In this document: piece by piece, positions 1-8,845 of the stretch
Position numbering within the stretch: position 1 is the first letter of the stretch
Layout: the number at the start of each line of letters is the position of its first letter
Origin: Proteiniphilum sp. UBA4977
Lineage (GTDB): Bacteria > Bacteroidota > Bacteroidia > Bacteroidales > Dysgonomonadaceae
Assembly (NCBI GenBank): GCA_002398565.1
Contig: DGZP01000067.1
Coordinates: 1 to 24,769, forward strand
Reading direction: 5' to 3'
Length of the DNA: 24,769 nucleotides
The notes under the pieces: model-generated
What the model was told of the DNA's origin: nothing
What the model saw: the letters and a program-made list of their open reading frames with translations, nothing else
Databases searched by the model: none
Program-made: the position numbers and the translations under genes

Positions 1-60
1 ACAAGTCTGACAGACCTTTTTCCCGAATCGGTATTCCGGAAAAAGGTCTGTCAGACTTGT
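1..60. repeat. 60-base near-perfect inverted repeat at the left window edge
   Basis: Positions 1-23 and 38-60 are perfect reverse complements. After one C-C mismatch (24/37) pairing resumes at 25-28 with 33-36, leaving a CGGT loop. Each arm also contains an 11-base palindrome, GTCTGaCAGAC, at 5-15 and 46-56, with centres 41 bases apart. No T-run follows on either strand, so it is not a textbook intrinsic terminator. It could be an RNA hairpin ending an upstream transcript, a double operator for a dimeric regulator, or a repeat whose outer part lies beyond the window. The pairing is certain; the function is unknown. Confidence 0.8.
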
Positions 61-61
61 T

Positions 62-77
62 CGGGAATCCTGTCCCG
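62..77 (+). other. small hairpin in the leader of the first sulfatase gene
   Basis: CGGGA (62-66) can pair with TCCCG (73-77) around a 6-base loop. It directly follows the 60-base inverted repeat and lies about 40 bases before the first sulfatase start. It may only add to the structure of the intergenic RNA. No promoter matching the Bacteroidota consensus is evident in 61-118. Confidence 0.35.
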
Positions 78-118
78 GATATTTTCTGCAACATTGGAGT
101 ACATCAATTTTTAAGAGA

Positions 119-1579
119 ATGAAACTAAAGATATCTACATACTGTACCACTCTGCTTTCGGGCCTTGCCCTGAGCGGAATGATGTTTCCGGTAATTGCTT
201 CAAGTCAGAACAAAAGAGAGGAAAAGGGACCGAATCTGCTGTTTATATTTCCCGATCAGTTCCGTGTGCAAGCCCAGGGTTTTGTGAACGAAGATCCTGT
301 CTTTACACCGAATATCGATCGTTTAGCCCAACAAGGTATTGTCTTTCCCAATGCGGTAAGTAACCGTCCCCTCAGCTCACCCTACAGGGGTATGCTGTTG
401 ACAGGAAAATACAGTTTTTCCAATAATCTGCAAACCAATTGCAATACATATTCCCGGAAATTCGGAAATTATCTCCGTGAAGAGGAAATCTGTTTTTCCG
501 ATGTTTTAAATCAAAACGGGTATCAGTGTGGTTACATTGGCAAATGGCATCTTGACGCTCCTTCCTACGCAGAAGGTCCCGATGTGAACGACTGGCGGGA
601 GGCAGTCTGGGAAGCATATACGCCTCCGGGATCAAACCGGCATGGGTTTACATTCTGGCATGCCTATGGATGTAACAACCAGCATAATGACCCCTATTAT
701 TGGGTAAACAACGCCTCTGTACAGGATACGCTGTTCGCACGAAAATGGTCACCTGAGCACGAGGCCGATGTGGCGATAGAGTTTATTCATACTAAAAGGA
801 AGGATCCGTGGGCCCTTTTTGTATCCATGAATCCTCCGCACGGCCCTTATCAGGAGGTACCCGCAAGATACAGGGCGCTTTACGAAAGTATGCCGGTTGA
901 TTCGCTTCTGAACCGGCCCAACGTTCCCGGCGGGAGAAAGGGCGAGGTGGGCCGAAAAAATGTACGGGATTATTTTGCTTGTGTCACCGGTGTCGACGAT
1001 CAGATTGGACGAATATTGAAAGCGCTGGATGAATCGGGTCAGTCGGAAAACACCATCGTCATCTTCACTGCAGATCATGGTGAGATGATGGGGAGCCACG
1101 GGCTGTTACAGAAGGTAGTATGGTACGAAGAATCGTTCCGTATTCCCTTTATCATACGGTGGCCTAAAAAATTTCGGTCCGGGACCAATGACCTTCACCT
1201 GAGCGTACCAGATCTGATGCCAACCCTGCTTTCTCTGATGGGTTTGGAAAAGCACATCCCTGTTGATGTGGAAGGTCGGAATTACGCTGAGGTTTTTACA
1301 GGAAATTCAAAAGAAAAACCGGAATTCGCTCTTTATCTGAATCTTGAGTCTGGATACGAAGATCCTGGCGGAGGCATGAGAGGACTACGAACTGACCATT
1401 ACACCTTTGTGATCCAAAAAAACGAACAAGGAGGAACAGCTAACTATCTGTTATACGACAACCGAAACGACCCCTTTCAATTAAAAAATATAGCCACAGA
1501 ACATCCTGACTTGATCGTGGAGCTTGAAGGAAAGCTGTGGCCGGAATTGAAAAGGATCAAGGATCCTTGGACAAATTGA
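119..1579 (+). CDS. S1-family sulfatase, serine type, secreted (periplasmic)
   Basis: Hydrolyses sulfate esters, probably on a glycan; the exact linkage cannot be read from sequence. An N-terminal signal peptide (residues 1 to about 28, cleavage likely after VIA) lacks a lipobox, so the enzyme should be soluble in the periplasm. The sulfatase signature is S86-S-P-Y-R90 followed by G-M-L-L-T-G, and S86 would be converted to formylglycine. Supporting motifs are P-D-Q near residues 45-47 (the usual second Asp is replaced by Gln), G-K-W-H-L at 141-145 and A-D-H-G at 318-321. The DQ/DHG variants point to a subfamily related to choline- or iduronate-sulfatase-like enzymes rather than to the DD/SDNG arylsulfatases found downstream. 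Length (486 residues) is normal for S1 enzymes. It is the first gene of a tightly packed same-strand cluster. Confidence 0.93.
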   Translation: MKLKISTYCTTLLSGLALSGMMFPVIASSQNKREEKGPNLLFIFPDQFRVQAQGFVNEDPVFTPNIDRLAQQGIVFPNAVSNRPLSSPYRGMLLTGKYSFSNNLQTNCNTYSRKFGNYLREEEICFSDVLNQNGYQCGYIGKWHLDAPSYAEGPDVNDWREAVWEAYTPPGSNRHGFTFWHAYGCNNQHNDPYYWVNNASVQDTLFARKWSPEHEADVAIEFIHTKRKDPWALFVSMNPPHGPYQEVPARYRALYESMPVDSLLNRPNVPGGRKGEVGRKNVRDYFACVTGVDDQIGRILKALDESGQSENTIVIFTADHGEMMGSHGLLQKVVWYEESFRIPFIIRWPKKFRSGTNDLHLSVPDLMPTLLSLMGLEKHIPVDVEGRNYAEVFTGNSKEKPEFALYLNLESGYEDPGGGMRGLRTDHYTFVIQKNEQGGTANYLLYDNRNDPFQLKNIATEHPDLIVELEGKLWPELKRIKDPWTN

Positions 1580-1596
1580 ATCGAAATTTTAAAAAA

Positions 1597-3252
1597 ATGA
1601 TGAAGAATAAATTTCTGGTAGGTATTGGAATCATTCTGTTTTATTCCGGGCTTGCAGCTTTTGGCGGGACGGTTCCAACAGCACGCAACTATTATGTCAA
1701 TCCCCTGATTGGAAAAAGCATGAATGCTGGCACACTGGAAGAGCCTTTCCTGAACCTGGAGCATGTCAGCAGGCTTCAACTGAACCCCGGTGATTCCATT
1801 CTCCTGGCAGCCGGAACTGTGATCAATGGATCACTGATTCTGAAAAATGTAAATGGGACTGCGGAACTTCCCGTGGTGATCTCAAGCTACCAGGGACAAA
1901 AAAATACGGAAAGCCATGCCACGATTGATGCGAAAGGCTACAGCAACGGTATCCTGCTCGAAAATTGCAGTCACGTCAGGATAGAAGAATTAAATGTCAC
2001 AGCAGATGGAGGTGGACTGAGCGATGTGTCAGACAAAACTGGTATGCGATGCGGCGTATTGGTCAAAACTTCAGAACAGGGCACTTTCGGGAATATTATC
2101 CTTAACCGATTGTCAATAGAAAACGTGTTCTTTGAAGAAGAGGGATTTCAGCGTGGTGCAAAAGAGGTACATTCTGCCAACGGTACCGAGCATTACGGTT
2201 GGGGCATCCGGTTTATTAACGAAACGGCGGATGCCATTCTTAAAAATCTGACCGTCGAGGATTGTGATATCAGGAATGTCAGCCACACGGGAATCAAATT
2301 CACCGGACAGAAGGAAAATATTCAAAATGTGACCGTGAGCGGCAATAAGATCATGGAAACAGGCGGTCCTGGATTACAGTTTTCCAATGTCCTCGGCGGG
2401 AAGGTCAGCCATAATTGGGTCAGCCACTCGGGTAACACCAGCGACTCGCGTAAATGGGGAAGAGGCAGTGGATTGTGGACCTGGGGTTGTACAGATTTTG
2501 TCATAGAACACAACCAGTTTTTACACGCCAACGGTCCCGGTGACTCGGCTGGCTGCCACATCGACTTCAATTGTCGGGATATCATCGTGCAATATAATTT
2601 CAGCGCAAACAATGCAGGTGGATTCATTGAGATTTTAGGAAACAACCACAACTGTGCATACCGCTACAACATTAGCGTAAACGACGGTTTCCGAATTAAA
2701 GGAGAAAATGGGGCCTTCCAGGAAGGAAAGATTCTTTGGACCAGTGGCTTCGTGGGAAAAGACAATGAAAAAAATGGACCATTCAACTCTTATATCTACA
2801 ACAACACCATCTATGTGAAGGAAGAGAACCGATCCTGTTTTTCGATCTCCCCCACCACCAGTGGCCTGCTTATTGCCAACAATATTTTCCATATCCTGGG
2901 AGAGACGGTCAATGTTTCTGGAGACCAGGATAGCCGGGCAATAAATGAAAACCAGACAGCAAAGAACGTGGTTTTGAAAAACAACCTGTATACCCATGGG
3001 AATGTATTCCCGGCATCATTGCTGATCAGGGACAACAATCCTATTATCGGAGATCCTGAATTTGAAAATGCCGGGGTCATCGATGCACGAGATTACATTC
3101 CCCGGAACGTTGATTTAATAAGAGATAAAGGGTTACATATCGAAAAGTTGCCCGGTGATCCGATCGGATTGCGAATCGGCCTTGATGTCAGATCGGACTA
3201 CTTTGGTAATCCTGTGAAAAGACAGCCCGATATGGGAGCTATTGAATTATAA
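1597..3252 (+). CDS. secreted right-handed parallel beta-helix protein, possible polysaccharide lyase or glycoside hydrolase
   Basis: The start is set at the ATG at 1597 because a signal peptide begins there (K-N-K-F-L-V-G followed by a hydrophobic stretch). The longer reading from 1537 would overlap the preceding sulfatase and bury the signal. The 551-residue product opens with Y-Y-V-N-P and then P-G-D-S-I-L-L-A-A-G-T, typical of the first rungs of pectate-lyase-like beta helices. Many N-rich rungs follow (for example V-S-G-N-K-I, I-E-H-N-Q-F, V-Q-Y-N-F, Y-I-Y-N-N-T-I). It ends with a G-N-P-V...P-D-M-G-A-I-E-L tail like that of choice-of-anchor-Q/beta-helix proteins. The fold is used by polysaccharide lyases (PL1, PL6), GH28, GH141 and others, and I cannot assign a family. 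Its place between two sulfatases suggests it cleaves the sulfated glycan backbone or a side chain. Confidence 0.85.
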   Translation: MMKNKFLVGIGIILFYSGLAAFGGTVPTARNYYVNPLIGKSMNAGTLEEPFLNLEHVSRLQLNPGDSILLAAGTVINGSLILKNVNGTAELPVVISSYQGQKNTESHATIDAKGYSNGILLENCSHVRIEELNVTADGGGLSDVSDKTGMRCGVLVKTSEQGTFGNIILNRLSIENVFFEEEGFQRGAKEVHSANGTEHYGWGIRFINETADAILKNLTVEDCDIRNVSHTGIKFTGQKENIQNVTVSGNKIMETGGPGLQFSNVLGGKVSHNWVSHSGNTSDSRKWGRGSGLWTWGCTDFVIEHNQFLHANGPGDSAGCHIDFNCRDIIVQYNFSANNAGGFIEILGNNHNCAYRYNISVNDGFRIKGENGAFQEGKILWTSGFVGKDNEKNGPFNSYIYNNTIYVKEENRSCFSISPTTSGLLIANNIFHILGETVNVSGDQDSRAINENQTAKNVVLKNNLYTHGNVFPASLLIRDNNPIIGDPEFENAGVIDARDYIPRNVDLIRDKGLHIEKLPGDPIGLRIGLDVRSDYFGNPVKRQPDMGAIEL

Positions 3253-3264
3253 TTGAAAAGAAAA

Positions 3265-4716
3265 ATGATGAAGCAAATTTTGTGGGCTTCAGCCTGTCTT
3301 ACGACTGTTGCATCCTGCAGTTTCATAAAGGGAAATCCGAAACATTCCAAACCAAATATTCTTTTTCTTTTGGCGGATGATCTGGGATACGGCGAACTGG
3401 GTTGTTATGGCCAGCAGGTAATTCAAACACCAGTGCTGGACAGCTTGGCACGACAGGGCTTGCGATTTACCGACTTTTATGCTGGCAATACCGTCAGTTC
3501 ACCTTCACGCGCAGTGTTAATGACCGGAAAAAATGCAACAAATAGTACCATTCGCGGAAACAGTGGGTATTTTGGAGATGACCGATGGATGCGCGTTGCA
3601 CTTAAAAAAGATGAAGTAACCCTGGGAGAAATGCTACAACAGACAGGCTATCAAACGGCATTTATCGGCAAGTGGCATTTAGATGATCCAAACGACCTCT
3701 CAACCTGGGCTTACAACCGGGGATTCGGTTTTGCCGCACAGGAACAGTGGGAGTCCCGTTTCGGGGGAATCCGTTACGATGAACAAATGCACTGGATTAA
3801 CGGTAAGGCCGATTCCATTTATTATCATGAGGAAGAATGGAATTGTAAAGATGAGTTTCGCACAGAAATAGCTTTTAATTATCTCGATACAATAAACCGG
3901 GAAAAACCTTTCTTCCTTTTCATGTCATATCGTGCACCCCATGGACATGAACGGTATATCAGCAACAAAGAATTGTATGCAGATCGTGGCTGGCCCGAAA
4001 ATGAACGGGTGCATGCGGCAAAGATTACCCTGTTGGACAGACAGATTGGTCGCCTGTTAAAAAAACTGGAAAATATGGGAGAGTTGGACAATACGCTGAT
4101 TATTTTCACGAGTGACAATGGTCCTCATCAAGAGGGGCATGACCCCACATTCTTTGACAGCAACGGTAACTTCAGAGGAATTAAAAGAGACATGTATGAA
4201 GGCGGTATCCGGGTGCCGTTTATTGCGGTATGGAAAGGTAAAATTGAATCGGGTTCGGTGAGCAGTCACATCTGTGGTTTTCAAGACCTGATGCCAACAC
4301 TGGCTGAAGTATCAGGGGGAGAAATACCTTCACAAGCAAACGGTATATCCATATTGCCACTATTAACTGGAAAAATGCAAACCGAACATCTCTTTTTGAA
4401 CTGGGAATTTCAACTGGATGGCTGGTCAAGGGAGTTGTCTGATGGCGGTTTCCGACAGTCCGCAAGAATGGGGAACTGGAAAGCTGTGCGTTATGGAGTG
4501 GCACAACCAACAGAATTATACGATCTGTCAAGCGACCCTTCAGAGTCAAATGATCTTGCTCAAAAAAAAACCGCTATCGTTGAACAAATGAATCTGATAT
4601 TTGACAAGAAACGTAGCGATACAGAAGGATTTCCGTATAGAGGAGTGGTTCAGCATTACAAAGCAAGGGATAAATTTCTGTCACATGAACAGACCCGCCA
4701 AACCGGAAATTTGTAA
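3265..4716 (+). CDS. S1-family sulfatase (arylsulfatase A-like), serine type, lipoprotein
   Basis: Start chosen at the ATG at 3265, 12 bases after the previous stop; an in-frame TTG at 3253 is less likely. A lipoprotein signal ends in V-A-S-C, so the mature protein is lipid-anchored. No acidic export signal follows the Cys (S-F-I-K-G-N), which favours the periplasmic face. The catalytic signature is S78-S-P-S-R followed by A-V-L-M-T-G, with S78 the formylglycine precursor. Metal-site motifs are A-D-D-L-G-Y-G-E (Asp at about 38-39) and S-D-N-G (D284/N285), with G-K-W-H-L near 136. The segment R-G-I-K-R-D-M-Y-E-G-G-I-R is characteristic of the arylsulfatase A/GALNS-like branch. Several characterised Bacteroides members of that branch act on galactose or GalNAc sulfates, so specificity here is only a suggestion. 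Length is 483 residues. Confidence 0.93.
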   Translation: MMKQILWASACLTTVASCSFIKGNPKHSKPNILFLLADDLGYGELGCYGQQVIQTPVLDSLARQGLRFTDFYAGNTVSSPSRAVLMTGKNATNSTIRGNSGYFGDDRWMRVALKKDEVTLGEMLQQTGYQTAFIGKWHLDDPNDLSTWAYNRGFGFAAQEQWESRFGGIRYDEQMHWINGKADSIYYHEEEWNCKDEFRTEIAFNYLDTINREKPFFLFMSYRAPHGHERYISNKELYADRGWPENERVHAAKITLLDRQIGRLLKKLENMGELDNTLIIFTSDNGPHQEGHDPTFFDSNGNFRGIKRDMYEGGIRVPFIAVWKGKIESGSVSSHICGFQDLMPTLAEVSGGEIPSQANGISILPLLTGKMQTEHLFLNWEFQLDGWSRELSDGGFRQSARMGNWKAVRYGVAQPTELYDLSSDPSESNDLAQKKTAIVEQMNLIFDKKRSDTEGFPYRGVVQHYKARDKFLSHEQTRQTGNL

Positions 4717-4744
4717 CTTTAACTTTAAAAATTATTTCTACATT

Positions 4745-7189
4745 ATGAAAAAATTATCTTATATCCTCTCCATCTGTTTCTCACTGGTTTCCTGTAACAC
4801 ACCAACAGAGACAGTTAGACAAATTATTCTTTTAGATTCAGGATGGAAATTCATGAATAGAGAAGTACAGGACGGAGAGAAGCCTGAGACGGAGACAGTT
4901 GACTGGGAAAGTGTTGATGTGCCACACGACTGGGCCATCTCGGGTGAATTCGACATGAAAAACGATGTTGTGGTCGACATGGTCATTGAAGACGGGGAGA
5001 AAGTAGAAAAGAGACGTACTGGTCGCACCGGTGGACTGCCTCACGTGGGCATCGGTTGGTATCGCAACGTATTGGATATCCCCTCTAAATGGAAGCATAA
5101 AAATATATCTGTTGAATTTGACGGTGCCATGAGCCACGCGCAGGTCTTTCTTAATGGTGAGTTCGTAGGTGAGTGGCCCTACGGTTATTCGTCATTTGGT
5201 TTCGAACTGTCGGATAAGATTAAATTTGGCAAGAAAAATATACTGGCAGTCCGGCTCGAGAACAAGGAACATTCGTCACGTTGGTATCCAGGGGCCGGAA
5301 TTTACCGGAATGTCCGCCTGGTGATAACGGATCCTGTTCATATCAAGCAATGGGGAACCTATGTCACCACGCCCGAAGCCAGCGATGGTAAAGGAACTGT
5401 GAATATCATAACCACGATCCTCAGTCCACAAAAAGAAAAAATTACACTGCAAACCGAAATAATCGGTCCGGACGGTAAACCAGAAGCTGTGACAAGCACC
5501 AATCTGGAGATTAACGGCGAGCAGGCGGTCAGTCAGTCGCTAATGGTCGAGAACTACAAGCTCTGGTCGACAACAAATCCAATTTTATACAAAGTCGTAT
5601 CCAGGATATTGAAAAACGGAAAGGTGGTGGATAGTTACGACACACCGTTTGGATTCAGGTATTTTGAGTTTACGGCACACCGCGGCTTTTTTCTGAACGG
5701 GGAGAATATGAAACTGAATGGGGTTTGCCTGCATCATGACCTGGGACCGCTGGGTGCCGCCTTTAATTTAAGTGCACAGAAGCGTCAGTTGATACTGCTG
5801 AAGGAGATGGGATGCAATGCGATACGGACCAGCCACAATCCGCCTGCGCCCGAATTGTTGCAACTGACTGATGAAATGGGATTTCTGGTCATCGACGAAG
5901 CTTTTGATGAATGGAAATATGCCAAAACGAAAAATGGATACCACACCCTGTGGGACAACTGGGCGGAAAAAGATATGGTGGCAATGATTCATCGGGACCG
6001 CAATCATCCCTCGGTAATCATGTGGAGTTTGGGGAACGAAATTCGTGAGCAAGGCAGGTCTGATGGCGCACAATACGCTCAATTTCTGGCCGACATATGT
6101 AAACGCGAGGATCCCACGCGCCCCACGACAGCAGGTTTCAACAATTGGAAGGAGGCTATTCAGAACGGATTGGCCGACGTTGTAGATGTACCGGGATGGA
6201 ATTACAAGCCGCAGTACTACGGATATATCCATGATAAATTTCCATACTGGAAGATGTATGCCAGTGAAACAGCTTCCACGGTAAGTTCACGCGGTGAATA
6301 TTTTTTACCTGCAGAAATAAGGATTCATTATACCCGTGAACCATATCACAGCTCCTCTTACGATCTTGAATTTCCGAGTTGGGCAACCACGCCAGACCGG
6401 GAGTTCACTGCACAGGACTCATTCCCGTTCATGGGCGGAGAGTTTGTTTGGACCGGCTTCGATTACCTGGGTGAGCCAACACCTTACAATGATCAATGGC
6501 CATCACGCAGTTCCTATTTTGGAATTATTGATTTATGCGGAATCCCAAAGGATCGATACTATCTTTATCAAAGTAAGTGGTCAGACAAGGATGTACTTCA
6601 TCTCCTGCCTCATTGGAACTGGGAAGGAAAAGAAGAAGATACGATACCGGTACATTGTTACACAAGTTTCAAGAAGGCGGAACTGTTTCTGAACGGGAAA
6701 AGCCAGGGCATTCGGGAAAAAGATCCGACACACTTATACACTACCTACCGGCTGGTTTGGGACGTCCCGTATGAGCCGGGAGAATTGAAAGTTGTTGCGC
6801 TGGATGAAAACAACCATCCCCGGAAAGAAGCAGTGATAAAAACCGCAGGAGTACCAGCAGCCATCCGCCTCGAGGCCCTGTCGGATACCATCACCGCTGA
6901 CGGGAAAGAACTGGCTTTTGTAACTGTTTCTGTCGTGGATGAACAGGAGGTACTCTGTCCGAAAGCTTCCAGTCAGATCAGTTTTACAGTGGAGGGTGAT
7001 GGTCATTTCAAAGCGGTGGGAAATGGTGATCCAACAAGCCTGGAGTCGTTCATAAAGCCTACTCGAAGAACTTTCAACGGAAAATGTATGGTTTATCTTC
7101 AGTCAACTGATAAAGCGGGCAGCATGAAGCTAAAGGCAACTGCCGAAGGTCTTCAATCGTCTCAAATAATAATCACCTCCGTTAAATGA
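4745..7189 (+). CDS. glycoside hydrolase family 2 beta-galactosidase-like lipoprotein
   Basis: Retaining exo-beta-glycosidase, most likely a beta-galactosidase. The ATG at 4745 starts a lipoprotein signal ending L-V-S-C; a longer reading from 4601 would overlap the upstream sulfatase. Domains in order: GH2 sugar-binding jelly roll (about 30-200, with V-P-H-D-W-A and H-V-G-I-G-W-Y-R), Ig-like domain, TIM barrel (about 315-610), a DUF4982-like domain from about 620, and a C-terminal Ig-like domain from about 700. The acid/base is E432 in S-L-G-N-E-I, and the nucleophile is E508 in A-S-E-T-A-S. The barrel also has R-T-S-H-N-P-P and the G-E-F-V-W-T-G-F-D-Y-L-G-E-P stretch typical of Bacteroidota GH2/DUF4982 enzymes. 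At 814 residues it is full length. It probably trims non-reducing galactosyl residues after desulfation; beta-glucuronidase or beta-mannosidase activity is less likely but not excluded. Confidence 0.92.
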   Translation: MKKLSYILSICFSLVSCNTPTETVRQIILLDSGWKFMNREVQDGEKPETETVDWESVDVPHDWAISGEFDMKNDVVVDMVIEDGEKVEKRRTGRTGGLPHVGIGWYRNVLDIPSKWKHKNISVEFDGAMSHAQVFLNGEFVGEWPYGYSSFGFELSDKIKFGKKNILAVRLENKEHSSRWYPGAGIYRNVRLVITDPVHIKQWGTYVTTPEASDGKGTVNIITTILSPQKEKITLQTEIIGPDGKPEAVTSTNLEINGEQAVSQSLMVENYKLWSTTNPILYKVVSRILKNGKVVDSYDTPFGFRYFEFTAHRGFFLNGENMKLNGVCLHHDLGPLGAAFNLSAQKRQLILLKEMGCNAIRTSHNPPAPELLQLTDEMGFLVIDEAFDEWKYAKTKNGYHTLWDNWAEKDMVAMIHRDRNHPSVIMWSLGNEIREQGRSDGAQYAQFLADICKREDPTRPTTAGFNNWKEAIQNGLADVVDVPGWNYKPQYYGYIHDKFPYWKMYASETASTVSSRGEYFLPAEIRIHYTREPYHSSSYDLEFPSWATTPDREFTAQDSFPFMGGEFVWTGFDYLGEPTPYNDQWPSRSSYFGIIDLCGIPKDRYYLYQSKWSDKDVLHLLPHWNWEGKEEDTIPVHCYTSFKKAELFLNGKSQGIREKDPTHLYTTYRLVWDVPYEPGELKVVALDENNHPRKEAVIKTAGVPAAIRLEALSDTITADGKELAFVTVSVVDEQEVLCPKASSQISFTVEGDGHFKAVGNGDPTSLESFIKPTRRTFNGKCMVYLQSTDKAGSMKLKATAEGLQSSQIIITSVK

Positions 7190-7265
7190 TACCCGGATCT
7201 TCTAACCGCCAAGCCGATTATAACGAATAGTTCAAATATTAACATACACAACAAGATAGAGAGCA

Positions 7266-8801
7266 ATGAACAGATTACTTCTTCCCACAACTTTTCTTGC
7301 GGTTGCTTCTGCCTGTACAAGCAGTGAAAAGCAGTCACAAGAGGCCAAACCCAATATTGTCATCATCTACATGGACGACCTGGGCTATGGGGATGTTGGT
7401 GCGTATGGCGCAACGTACCTGAAAACGCCAAATATGGATAAACTGGCAAACGAAGGCATCCGTTTCACCAATGGGTATGCCACTTCGGCGACATCAACTC
7501 CCAGTCGCTACGGATTACTCACGGGTATGTACCCCTGGCGCAATGCGGATGCGAAAATATTGCCCGGAACAGCGCCGCTCCTGATCGACACCAACCAGAT
7601 TACCCTCCCTAAATTACTTCAAAGGCAAGGTTATCATACTGCTGTCGTGGGAAAATGGCATCTTGGCATGGGCAGCGGACAGGTGAACTGGAACGGGCAA
7701 ATTGCCCCAGGTCCAAACGAAGTGGGGTTCGATTATGCTTATGTGATGGCCGCTACGCAGGACCGGGTGCCAACTGTTTATATTGAAAACGGGAAAGTGG
7801 TGGATCTCGATCCTGAAGACCCTATTGAAGTGGATTACATAAAGAATTTTGAGGGGGAGCCTACCGGACTGGATAATCCTGAACTTCTAAAAATGAAGTG
7901 GCACCACGGACATAACAACAGTATTGTCAACGGGATTCCGCGTATTGGATTTATGAAGGGCGGAGAGAAGGCAAAATGGAAAGACGAAGAGATGGCCGAT
8001 CATTTTCTGAAGAAAGCATGTGAATATGTGAGAGAGCACAAAAACGAGCCCTTCTTCCTTTATTATGCTCTTCAGCAACCACATGTACCACGTACACCAC
8101 ATCCGCGATTTGCAGGAACATCCGGTATGGGGCCCCGAGGTGATGTGATTGTAGAGGCCGACTGGTGCATTGGTGAATTCACACGAACCCTGGAAGAAGA
8201 AGGGCTTCTTGAAAATACGTTGATTATTTTCACCAGCGACAACGGTCCGGTACTTAACGACGGCTATTATGACGAAGCAGTGGAGAAGCTGGGGGATCAT
8301 AAGCCCTGGGGTCTTTTCAGAGGTGGAAAATACAGCCTTTATGATGCCGGCATGCATGTTCCGTTTATCACTTACTGGAAAGGGAAGATAACCCCTTCCG
8401 TTTCCGAAGCTCTTGTTTGCCAGATCGATCTGTTGGCCTCGTTGGCCATGCTGACCGGAGGCGATAAGGGGACTACCGACAGTCAGGATTTACTGGATGT
8501 GCTGTTGGGCAAAAATGAAAAAGGACGTCAAGAGCTGATTCTGGAAGCAATCTCCAGGACTGCGCTGCGAAAAGATCACTGGGTAATGATTCCTCCCTAT
8601 AATGGAGCGGAGATCGAAAAACAAGTGAATATTGAAACTGGTAATTCTAAAGAATATCAGCTCTTTGATCTAAATACAGATCCGGAACAACGAAATAATC
8701 TGGCAAAGCATGATCAGGAGAGACTAAAGGAGATGATCGCTATTTATGAGAAAATAACAAGCGGAATTAATAAGAAAACAGAATCTTTGATACTGGAATA
8801 A
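7266..8801 (+). CDS. S1-family sulfatase, serine type, lipoprotein
   Basis: A 511-residue sulfatase with a lipoprotein signal ending A-S-A-C (C17). The formylglycine motif is S77-T-P-S-R81 followed by Y-G-L-L-T-G. Metal ligands lie in M-D-D-L-G-Y-G-D (D37/D38) and S-D-N-G (D325/N326), with G-K-W-H-L-G from residue 129. Compared with the sulfatase at 3265 it has a longer middle section, including K-W-H-H-G-H-N-N-S and R-I-G-F-M-K-G-G. It clearly belongs to a different S1 subfamily and probably removes sulfate from another position on the same glycan; a galactose sulfatase is a guess from the neighbouring GH2. It lies 76 bases after the GH2 gene on the same strand. I see no terminator or consensus promoter in that gap, so co-transcription is likely. 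Confidence 0.92.
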   Translation: MNRLLLPTTFLAVASACTSSEKQSQEAKPNIVIIYMDDLGYGDVGAYGATYLKTPNMDKLANEGIRFTNGYATSATSTPSRYGLLTGMYPWRNADAKILPGTAPLLIDTNQITLPKLLQRQGYHTAVVGKWHLGMGSGQVNWNGQIAPGPNEVGFDYAYVMAATQDRVPTVYIENGKVVDLDPEDPIEVDYIKNFEGEPTGLDNPELLKMKWHHGHNNSIVNGIPRIGFMKGGEKAKWKDEEMADHFLKKACEYVREHKNEPFFLYYALQQPHVPRTPHPRFAGTSGMGPRGDVIVEADWCIGEFTRTLEEEGLLENTLIIFTSDNGPVLNDGYYDEAVEKLGDHKPWGLFRGGKYSLYDAGMHVPFITYWKGKITPSVSEALVCQIDLLASLAMLTGGDKGTTDSQDLLDVLLGKNEKGRQELILEAISRTALRKDHWVMIPPYNGAEIEKQVNIETGNSKEYQLFDLNTDPEQRNNLAKHDQERLKEMIAIYEKITSGINKKTESLILE

Positions 8802-8845
8802 GAAGATGGTTGTTTAAGTTCGAATAAAATATAACGTACTTACGT

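Noticed and set aside
1..60. Transposon terminal inverted repeats
   Set aside because: The arms face each other across 14 bases with no transposase or target duplication visible, so this is a hairpin or operator structure rather than element ends.
1537..1596. Upstream start for the beta-helix gene overlapping the first sulfatase
   Set aside because: It would place 20 polar residues before a clear signal peptide and overlap the preceding gene by 43 bases. The ATG at 1597 is better.
4601..4744. Upstream start for the GH2 gene inside the second sulfatase gene
   Set aside because: The lipoprotein signal begins at 4745; the upstream part merely reads the end of the sulfatase in another frame.
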